Notes under the pieces: generated by a model
Database searches by the model: none
The model's input: the letters and a program-made list of their open reading frames with translations, nothing else
What the model was told of the DNA's origin: nothing
DNA from: an uncultured Phascolarctobacterium sp.
GTDB taxonomy: Bacteria; Bacillota; Negativicutes; Acidaminococcales; Acidaminococcaceae
Reading direction: 5' to 3'
DNA: 48,678 bases
Assembly (NCBI GenBank): GCA_900545535.1
Contig: UQZN01000018.1
Span: 1-48,678, forward strand
Translations under genes and position numbers: made by a program
In this document: piece by piece, positions 17,900 to 24,992 of the stretch
How positions within the stretch are numbered: the stretch's first letter is position 1
How the letters are laid out: every line of letters starts with the position of its first letter

Positions 17900-18081
17900 A
17901 ATTCCTACCCATCACTCGCAGGTTACAGAAATTCTAAAACCAGGCAGTTCTTCTGACTCTGCTTCATCACTTACCTCACCTTCCCGGTTTCCCAGTGGCA
18001 TTTTTGAGGCTTACTCAGCATTACAGCGGCGTGACCGTGTTGGTTTTGCACCAACTTCTCTATTAAGTACGTTTACACCTG
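17900..18081 (-). promoter_or_regulatory. Cobalamin (adenosylcobalamin-type) riboswitch, operon A
   Basis: In minus-strand sense this contains the conserved landmarks of the class in order: GGTGTAAACG at the 5' end, AGTTGGTG, the B12-box-like GCCACTGGGAAACC, GGGAAGG, AGTCAGAAGAACTGCC and CGAGTGATGGGTAGGAA. A terminator follows at once. High cobalamin should therefore stop transcription into btuC. It is nearly identical to the element at 28020-28207. Confidence 0.93.
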
Positions 18082-18149
18082 ATTTTTACTATATTTAATT
18101 AAGGTTATTTTTTTAAAATATCAACTATAAATTATTGTTATCGTTTAGT

Positions 18150-18177
18150 ATTATAACATTATGTCCCCCCCAGTCAA
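18150..18177 (-). promoter_or_regulatory. Promoter of cobalamin operon A with G7 spacer tract
   Basis: On the minus strand TTGACT (18172-18177), a 16-bp spacer beginning with seven G (plus-strand C7 at 18165-18171) and TATAAT (18150-18155). The conserved downstream motif CTAAACGATAA follows. The paralogous promoter at 28276-28304 has G8 and a 17-bp spacer. Confidence 0.8.
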
Positions 18178-18178
18178 A

Positions 18179-18247
18179 CAAAATTGCATTGATATTGTAT
18201 AGAACGATATCAAACAATTTTGCTTTGCCTAACTGCAAGCAGTTAGG
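18179..18247 (-). promoter_or_regulatory. Palindrome and hairpin upstream of operon A promoter
   Basis: An interrupted palindrome (CAAAATTG at 18179-18186 with CAATTTTG at 18215-18222, inner TGATAT/ATATCA) lies directly upstream of the -35 box. A perfect hairpin CCTAACTG-CAAG-CAGTTAGG (18228-18247) follows. The same arrangement recurs at 28306-28375. It is a candidate activator or operator site; no regulator is assigned. Confidence 0.5.
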
Positions 18248-18274
18248 TCAAAACCCTTCATACTCACGACAAAT

Positions 18275-18320
18275 AAAAAACACATTTTAAAGAGTTTCTC
18301 CTCTCTAAAATGTGTTTTTT
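18275..18320. terminator. Terminator downstream of the tandem-repeat secreted protein gene
   Basis: A ~20-bp stem with one mismatch (AAAAAACACATTTTA arm with TAAAATGTGTTTTTT arm) and a short loop, with T-rich ends on both strands. It ends transcription of the minus-strand gene at 18336-19532. Confidence 0.8.
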
Positions 18321-18335
18321 ATACTTATTTATTTT

Positions 18336-19532
18336 TTATCTCTTAAAAGCCGCTGTAATGCGGTCTTTTACCTCCCTGCTGTCGTCAAGCGCCAAGCCAA
18401 GCTCCAAAACTACGTCATTCCAGGTATTGGCAGGCGTTTTCATCAGCATGATAGTCTGAATATCTTTATCGCACTTCCGCGCCAGCAAAGCTGCCGTATT
18501 GACATGGTGCATCGGAAAGCCCATTTTCATATATTTGATAGTGACATTACGGTCAATATCCATGCGTTTGAAGAGCCTGTCTGCCTGATATTCGATCGCT
18601 CTGTCACGAAACTTCTGTGGTGACAGCCCAAGAGCCAATTTTAATCCTTCCCATGTATACTTATCGCTCATGGATATTACCTGCGCCAGCGGTTTTTGAG
18701 AAAAATAAGCATATATACAGAAGGTTTCCAGATTCTTGAATCCAAACCTGTCATAGTATTTTCCCAGTTCTGACTCAGTAAAGCCATAGTCGTTATGCAA
18801 TATCCCGAGCAATTTTTCTTTAGTAGGGTCAGCTATCCGAAGCCCAGCAAACCCTGCGCCAGTCCTTTTACCACTGTTATCCAGACGGCCTGATTTTGCT
18901 GCAGCTTCTTCATAAACTGCAGCATCAATACCTATTTGTTTGGCAATATCCGGCCAAGCTGCAGTTATTGTACGCATTTTAATAAGATTATCTACAGCAC
19001 GTCCACTTTTATCAGCCAGCAGCACAGACATTTTGATATCATTTTCTGTGTAACCCTTTTTTAAATATTTCAGGATTTCAGGCTGTGGCAGTTGCGTTGT
19101 GGCAACTAAGCCGCGGCTTTGATATTCCAGGCTGCGATCATGGAATTTTTGCGGTGTCAGCCCTAAAGCCAGCTTCAGCCGCTCACCTGTATGAGTCTTT
19201 CGCAATTCCGCTACCTCTGTCAGCGATTTTTGCGAAAGAGCAGCATATAAACACAGCGTATCCAGCTCGCGATAGTTTGTACCGCTGTCTAGATATCCTG
19301 ACAGCTCAACTGCATCAAAGTTATAATTTTCTTTTAAAAGCTGCAGCGCCTGTTCCTTCGTCATTTGCGGTCGACGCATTCTTGGCAGCGGCGGCCGTTT
19401 TTCAGCATTGTTTGCCGCACTGTAAACCGACTGCGTTCCGGCTTCAGCAGCCCAGAGCGGTGAAACAGTTATTCCCTGCATTGCAAGTGCAGCACTTACA
19501 ACTACTGCTGTCAAATTTTTTCCCATTTTCAT
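18336..19532 (-). CDS. Secreted protein of two tandem ~150-residue repeats, unknown function
   Basis: A 398-residue protein with a signal peptide (GKNLTAVVVSAALAMQG, cleavage near LWAAEA), a short Pro/Arg-rich linker (PPLPRMRRPQM) and two homologous helical repeats at about 58-210 and 233-390. Paired landmarks are LDTLCLYAALSQK with LETFCIYAYFSQK, LKLALGLTPQKFHDRSLEYQ with LKLALGLSPQKFRDRAIEYQ, and ILKYLKKGY with TIKYMKMGF. I do not recognise the family. It lies 49 bp downstream of the broken ABC exporter gene and could be the last gene of a long operon that begins at cobalamin riboswitch B, since I see no terminator between 22015 and 18336. The start may be 19532 or 19526; the latter has better spacing from AAGGGG. 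Confidence 0.8.
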   Translation of the reverse strand: MKMGKNLTAVVVSAALAMQGITVSPLWAAEAGTQSVYSAANNAEKRPPLPRMRRPQMTKEQALQLLKENYNFDAVELSGYLDSGTNYRELDTLCLYAALSQKSLTEVAELRKTHTGERLKLALGLTPQKFHDRSLEYQSRGLVATTQLPQPEILKYLKKGYTENDIKMSVLLADKSGRAVDNLIKMRTITAAWPDIAKQIGIDAAVYEEAAAKSGRLDNSGKRTGAGFAGLRIADPTKEKLLGILHNDYGFTESELGKYYDRFGFKNLETFCIYAYFSQKPLAQVISMSDKYTWEGLKLALGLSPQKFRDRAIEYQADRLFKRMDIDRNVTIKYMKMGFPMHHVNTAALLARKCDKDIQTIMLMKTPANTWNDVVLELGLALDDSREVKDRITAAFKR

Positions 19533-19581
19533 TCCCCTTCCAAATTACTTCAAAATGTCTTCTACCCATGCACCACATTTT

Positions 19582-21220
19582 TTAACAACTAAAATATTTT
19601 ACCGCGCAATCACCATCACCGACACGAATTATTTTATCAGAATATTTCAGAGAACTGTTATCATGAGTAATAAAAATCACTGTCTTTTCCTTCAATACAC
19701 TATTAAATAATTTATAAAAAATCTCTCTGCTGCCTGCATCCAAATTGGCTTCCGCCTCATCAAAAATAAATATCGTACTGTTTTTATATAAAGCGCGCCA
19801 AAGCCAACTTTTGCTTCTGCCCACCCGACAAATTAACACCATTACTGCCTATATTATCATTCACATTTTTATCATCCAATCCGACCATCTCCAAAATCTT
19901 CGCAACACGACTATAATCGACATCATTTTTTGTTAATGCCACATTAAAAAATACACTGTTTTCAAATAAATAAACCTTCTGACTGACAACTGCAAACTGC
20001 TGCCGATATGATAATAAATCAAGATCATTGACATTTTGCCCGTAACATTCAATACTGCCTTCAGTAGCCTCATATAACCGCAGTAACAGTCTGATCAAAG
20101 TGGTTTTACCAGCTCCATTTTTGCCGCTCAGCGCAATTTTTTCACCACTGTTAATAACAAAATTAATATCACTAAACAATTTCTTATCATCATAACCAAA
20201 ACATACATTTTTAAAAGCAAATAAAGGTTTAGATGTATCAAAATCCAACTCAACACCGCCTTCTGTTTCTTTCGGCAGTTCCAAAAATTTATAATAACGC
20301 CACACCGAAGGCAAAATACCACTTAACGTATACTTAATATTCATCAGCATACTCAACGGTGTGACAACATACATCAGATACATCGAAAAGGCAAATACAC
20401 CGCCTAACGTCATCGATTCATCAAGAATAAAAACGGCCCCCAATACAAAAACGGTAGATGTAATAAATTCCATTATTATCCTATCTAAAGACCAATTACA
20501 AGCATCTAACATAATACTTTGGCGTTCCGAGGAAACTGCCTGCGTTTGGAACGTCCTAAAGACATCAAGTTGAAGTTTTTGCATCTGAAAAAGCTTTACT
20601 TCTTCAACGCCGGTCGAAAAAGTATCAACCCAATTCGCAAAATCAGAGCTGGACTTTAATACAACCTTTGTTAGCTCCTGCTTTTTAGCCGAAAACCATT
20701 TTAATGTATAATATTTAATAGGCACAAAAACTAATACCGCACAAGCCATTTTCCAGTTTAAGAAAAATAAACCTATGATACCACCCAAAGCACCTATACC
20801 TCGTGCTAAAGCTAAAAAAATTTTTTCATCTAAAATCTGAGTAATTTTAATAATATCCGTTTGTAACTTGCTAAATAATTCAGTAGTATTGCCACTTAAA
20901 AATCGAATGTTAATGTTACAAATATGCAAACAAATATTCTCATATAGTTTAAAAATAAAATCGGCCCTAATCTTGGTACGAACCTTTTCCATCATAATAT
21001 CTATAACAGACATACTAATAACCAGAGAAATTGTAACAGCAACTATCTTCAGCACGACAGAGAAATCTTTGGCAATAAAGCCTTCATCTACAAGTTTGCG
21101 CTCTAAAAAAGGAAATAGTAAATGCAATAAGGCATTAATAACAACCAACATAACCAGTATCACTAACTGTTTTTTATAAACTTTTAATAAGTTCCATAAT
21201 TTTTTACTCTCTGATGACAA
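19582..21220 (-). pseudogene. ABC exporter (fused membrane and ATPase domains), frameshifted
   Basis: An ~546-residue exporter with six N-terminal membrane helices and a C-terminal ATPase. Walker A (SGKNGAGKTT) and signature (LSGGQKQKLALAR) are in the first frame, which stops at 19784. Walker B (FIFDEAEANLD) and the H-loop (FITHD) lie in another frame (19842 to 19582). The plus strand reads GCGCGC at 19793-19798; one more GC unit would restore LALARALYKN and a single frame. Loss of a dinucleotide by slippage is the simplest explanation. As it stands the product lacks Walker B and cannot hydrolyse ATP. The start is TTG at 21220 with AGGAGG seven bases upstream. The gene is clearly more AT-rich than the flanking btu genes, suggesting a different origin. 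The substrate is unknown. Confidence 0.8.
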
Positions 21221-21251
21221 AAACTCACCTCCTCAATGCAATATTTTATAA

Positions 21252-21977
21252 CTATTCCTCCATTAAACCAGACAGCATCTTTTTATAGTCGTTCATAAAA
21301 CGTCTACAAATTATAAAATGATCAGTTTCCTCATACTTTACCTTCTTAATACCGTCATCTCCTAAATTGTAAATATATGCTTTGGGATATGCCAAAATTA
21401 CAGGCGAATGCGTTGCGATCAAAAACTGGGCTCCGACTTCAATCAACTAATTTAAGCGTCTTAAAAAAGCCAGCTGCCTTAATGGAGAAAGAGCGGCTTC
21501 AGGCTCGTCAAGTATATACAACCCACCACCTTTAAAACGGTTTAGAAACAATGACATAAAAGCTTCACCATGGGACTGGTCATGTATCTTTTGTATTCCA
21601 TATCCTGCCTCTACCCCCAAGTCTTCAATATTAGTCATCACATTGTAAAACGTTTCAGCTCTTAAAAAATAAGAGTCCACAGGTTTGCGTATACCTTTAA
21701 TTAAACAGATATTCTCATACAACGGAGAATGCGTTGCTCTGCTCGAATAAGTAAAATTCTTTGACCCACCTTCGGCATTCAAACCATACGCCACAGCAAT
21801 AGCTTCCAGTAAGGTAGATTTCCCCGCTCCATTTTCACCAATAAAGAATGTTACATCCTGATGTAATTCAATTTTCCCAAGTCTGGCAATAGCTGGTATC
21901 GTATAAGGATGTTCATTTTTACTGTTACTTTTATTTTCATGCAAAGTTACTGCAAGAATAAATTGTTTATCATTCAA
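21252..21977 (-). pseudogene. AAA-family ATPase (COG3910-like) interrupted by in-frame TAG
   Basis: This reads as one 241-codon ATPase of the predicted AAA/ABC-type ATPase family. It has Walker A GENGAGKS at residues 47-54, the EGGSKNFTYSSRATHS segment, Walker B with LYILDEPEAALSP near 155-168, and a C-terminal QFLIATHSPVILAYP switch motif. A TAG at 21447-21449 falls in frame between LRRLN and LIEVGAQF, where a GAG or CAG codon would fit. Both sides remain in one frame, so this is a nonsense change and not a frameshift. It lies 37 bp downstream of btuD of operon B and 31 bp upstream of the ABC exporter gene. The truncated product would lack the C-terminal histidine switch and is probably inactive unless the stop is suppressed. 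Confidence 0.82.
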
Positions 21978-22014
21978 AATATTTGTCCCTTATATCTAAG
22001 ATTTTATTACCGCT

Positions 22015-22788
22015 CTATTTCCAATGCTGCGGCAAATAAACGATATTCATTCTGCCTGTTTCAGCTTCGTGATTGATTTTACTTTCGACGCCGTACATAT
22101 CGTAAATAAATTTTTCTGTCAGCAGCTCCTGCGGCGTTCCCATGCCTACCACTGTACCGGCATCGATCGCTACCAGCCTGTCACAGTACATTGCCGCGAT
22201 GTTCAAATCGTGAATAGCGGCTACCACGGTAAGGTCTAATCCTTTCACGATGTCCATGATCTGCAGCTGATACTTGATATCCAGGTGATTGGTCGGTTCA
22301 TCCAGCACCAGGCACTCAGTCTGCTGCGTCAATGCCCGCGCTAAAATTACCCGCTGCTGCTCACCGCCGGATAGTGTGGAAAAATTGCGTTCTTCAAAAT
22401 CTTCCAGGCCTACGGTTTTCAGCGCAGTCCGAGCTATCTTAAAGTCTTCAAGATTATCTCGTTCCAAAATCTTTTTATGCGGCGAGCGTCCCATCAGCAC
22501 CACGTCTAAAACAGAAAAATCAAAGCTGTAAAAATTATGCTGCGCCACAACTGCCAGCTTCAAAGCCGATTCACGATAAGAAAGTTCATCTAATCTTCTG
22601 CCGTCGAAAATTATGGCTCCGTCAGTCGGCTTCATTACCCTGTATACACATTTTAAAAATGTGCTTTTACCACTGCCGTTAGGGCCGATAATACCGACAA
22701 ATTCTTTAGGCCTCAGCTTAAAATCAATACCCTTTAATATCTCTTTGCGGCCAATGAATAATTTTACGGCTTCTGTCAATATTTCCAT
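22015..22788 (-). CDS. btuD: Corrinoid ABC transporter ATP-binding protein, operon B
   Basis: A 257-residue ATPase with Walker A GPNGSGKST, Q-loop VVAQHNF, signature LSGGEQQR, Walker B CLVLDEPTNHLD and H-loop AAIHDLN. It starts two bases after the btuC stop and is the last transport gene of operon B. It is nearly identical to the operon A copy; differences cluster at surface positions and near the termini. No terminator follows, so transcription may continue into the damaged ATPase/exporter genes. Confidence 0.94.
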   Translation of the reverse strand: MEILTEAVKLFIGRKEILKGIDFKLRPKEFVGIIGPNGSGKSTFLKCVYRVMKPTDGAIIFDGRRLDELSYRESALKLAVVAQHNFYSFDFSVLDVVLMGRSPHKKILERDNLEDFKIARTALKTVGLEDFEERNFSTLSGGEQQRVILARALTQQTECLVLDEPTNHLDIKYQLQIMDIVKGLDLTVVAAIHDLNIAAMYCDRLVAIDAGTVVGMGTPQELLTEKFIYDMYGVESKINHEAETGRMNIVYLPQHWK

Positions 22789-22790
22789 AA

Positions 22791-23846
22791 TCAGTTCCCC
22801 CCAAAGCCATAGGTGCGCTTAATCATCAGGTACACAAAACATGGCGCCCCGATCAGCGAAATCAAAATACCTATCGGCAATTCTGTATGCGGAATGATAA
22901 TGCGGCATAAGCCGTCGGCAATGACCAAAAATACAGCGCCTGTCAGAGCTGACACAGGAACCAGCTTCTTGTGATCGGTCCCTACCAGCATTCTGATAAC
23001 ATGCGGCACGATCAGCCCGACAAAGCCTACCATACCTGCTGAATAAACTACAAAGCCGACGATCAGCGAGCTGATAAGCAGATAAAGCTGCCGGTAAAGA
23101 TGCAGATCGGTACCTAAAGTAAGTGCCGATTCATCCCCCAGCAACATCAAATTGAGCATCCTGCTCTGCGACCAGAAGAACAGCACTGCCAAAATAACTA
23201 TAGGCGCTGTTACAGCCAGATTATCCCAGCGGGCGCCGGCAAAACTGCCCATCATCCAGTAAGCTACTGTCTGCATGCCTTCTTTGTTATTGGCAAAATA
23301 AATGATGAAACTGGAAAAAGCACTGCAGACCGAGCTGAGTGCCATACCTGCTAACAGAAGCTTGATCGAATTGGAACGTCCCCCCAGATTGGAAATAAAC
23401 AAAACGCCCAGCGAAATTACAAAAGCGCCGATAAAAGCAGCAATACCCACAAAATTTTCGCCGAATGACAAACCTATCCCTAATAAGATCGCTGCTGTTG
23501 CCCCCAGTGAAGCACCGGCAGAAATACCCAATATGTATGGATCTGCCAGTGGATTTTTTACAATGGCCTGCATAATCACACCGCAAACTGATAACCCGCA
23601 GCCAACAAGCGCTGCTAAAATAAGTCTTGGCAGCCTTAAAAGCCAGATAATATCATGTATCGGACCTTTGCCCAACGCATCGATCGGCGTATCACTCTGC
23701 AGCTGGTTAACCACAGCGGCAAAGATCTGCTGCAAGGGCAAATTGACCGTGCCAATGCTTAAAGCCCATAAAATCGCTATTGCCAGCACTATAACCAAAA
23801 GGGCACACATAAACAGATAGCCGCTATCTTTCAAAAATTTCCACAT
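22791..23846 (-). CDS. btuC: Corrinoid ABC transporter permease (FecCD/BtuC family), operon B
   Basis: A 351-residue polytopic permease, same length as the operon A copy and identical through long stretches, including NPLADPYILGIS and the GFVGLIVPHVIRMLVGTDH coupling region. It follows btuF by six bases and is followed by btuD after two, so all three are translationally close. With BtuD it forms the inner-membrane corrinoid importer fed by the BtuF lipoprotein. Confidence 0.94.
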   Translation of the reverse strand: MWKFLKDSGYLFMCALLVIVLAIAILWALSIGTVNLPLQQIFAAVVNQLQSDTPIDALGKGPIHDIIWLLRLPRLILAALVGCGLSVCGVIMQAIVKNPLADPYILGISAGASLGATAAILLGIGLSFGENFVGIAAFIGAFVISLGVLFISNLGGRSNSIKLLLAGMALSSVCSAFSSFIIYFANNKEGMQTVAYWMMGSFAGARWDNLAVTAPIVILAVLFFWSQSRMLNLMLLGDESALTLGTDLHLYRQLYLLISSLIVGFVVYSAGMVGFVGLIVPHVIRMLVGTDHKKLVPVSALTGAVFLVIADGLCRIIIPHTELPIGILISLIGAPCFVYLMIKRTYGFGGN

Positions 23847-23852
23847 AATAGT

Positions 23853-24872
23853 TTACTCCTTATACAGTTCCGGATATAATCCACGCGCCATGATTTTGAT
23901 ACCGTCATAAGTTCTGACACCGGCGCTGTAAACAGCATACAGTGGTAACGTATACACCCGCTTCTCACGCGCGCAGCGCAGATGGCTAAGCGCCTTATTC
24001 TGATAAACGCGATCTAAAAAGACCTGCTCGTTACCGTAATTTCTTTCAGTTATAACCAGAAAAATAACATCCGGGTCAAGATCAACGACCTGTTCCAGGC
24101 TTAAAGTATCTTTTTTGGCGATCAGTTCACCACCTAATTGAGTAAAAATATCACCGGCCAGAGTTTTTTCACCGTAAGTCCTGACTTCTTTACCCAAAAA
24201 CTCCATAATTATTCCGCGCGGTCTTTGGGGCATTTGCCTGGTTCTATCGATTGCAAAGGTTATTTCCTGCTGCATTTCTTTAACCAGGGCTTCGGCACGC
24301 TCGTTTTTGTCAAAAATTTTCCCTGCATCTAAAATATACTCATATTCTTCCTCTAGTTTATTCTGGTGGGCCGATGCCCGCGAAGATGGTGCAATATAAG
24401 TATTAACACCCCTGCTCAGCCAGAAATCAGTACCGCGCAGAACTTTGCTGCCAAATGTAGAATACCAGCCGATAATGAAATCAGGCTCCATCATCATAAT
24501 TGTTTCTACATCCAGATTTTGCAAACTGGTATAGGGTATTTTTTCATACTGCGCCTGATATTCAGGTCGCAGATATTTTTTATCAGGTACGCCCATTCCA
24601 GCTACGATCCTGTCACCTACGCCAAGCGCCAGCAGCAGTTCGATCGTATCCTGCCAGACTGCGATAATTCTCTGCGGTGGTTTATTGTAAATATATTCCT
24701 GCTTCTCATTACGCGAATTATAGCCTTCAAGTACAACCGGATAATGCTCCTTGTTGTAAGCAGCCTGCTCCTGCTGTATTTGCATACTTTGCTCATTGAC
24801 TTTGACTACAGGCGCGCAGCCGCAGGTTATCAAAAAACAGGCCAGTAAAAGCATCACTGTTATTTTTTTCAT
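23853..24872 (-). CDS. btuF: Corrinoid ABC transporter substrate-binding lipoprotein, operon B
   Basis: A 339-residue helical-backbone binding protein with a lipoprotein signal (KKITVMLLLACFLITCGC). Landmarks are PPQRIIAVWQDTIELLLALG in lobe one, MMEPDFIIGWYSTFG, and VDLDPDVIFLVITE in lobe two. It follows the receptor gene by 120 bp containing a perfect hairpin (24907-24945) and precedes btuC by six bases. It shares layout with the operon A protein but is much less similar than the permease and ATPase pairs. Confidence 0.87.
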   Translation of the reverse strand: MKKITVMLLLACFLITCGCAPVVKVNEQSMQIQQEQAAYNKEHYPVVLEGYNSRNEKQEYIYNKPPQRIIAVWQDTIELLLALGVGDRIVAGMGVPDKKYLRPEYQAQYEKIPYTSLQNLDVETIMMMEPDFIIGWYSTFGSKVLRGTDFWLSRGVNTYIAPSSRASAHQNKLEEEYEYILDAGKIFDKNERAEALVKEMQQEITFAIDRTRQMPQRPRGIIMEFLGKEVRTYGEKTLAGDIFTQLGGELIAKKDTLSLEQVVDLDPDVIFLVITERNYGNEQVFLDRVYQNKALSHLRCAREKRVYTLPLYAVYSAGVRTYDGIKIMARGLYPELYKE

Positions 24873-24906
24873 TTTTGCCTCAAATCAAAATTGTTCTAAA
24901 TAATCA

Positions 24907-24945
24907 GGTAAAGTACGTCTGCAACAAACTCAGACGTACTTTACC
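24907..24945 (-). promoter_or_regulatory. Perfect 15-bp hairpin between receptor and btuF genes
   Basis: GGTAAAGTACGTCTG (24907-24921) pairs perfectly with 24931-24945 around a 9-base loop. No U-run follows on the transcribed side, so it is not a standard terminator. An mRNA stability or processing element that sets different levels of receptor and transporter is plausible. Confidence 0.6.
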
Positions 24946-24992
24946 AAGTGAAAGGAAGTAAAACACTAAAATTACATTTGCTTTAAAAGTTA

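Noticed and set aside
19784..19842. Programmed ribosomal frameshift in the ABC exporter
   Set aside because: No slippery heptamer precedes the stop in the right phase; a missing GC unit explains the break more simply.
21447..21449. TAG read as pyrrolysine in the AAA ATPase
   Set aside because: The position is not a catalytic site, nothing suggests pyl genes, and a one-base nonsense mutation suffices.
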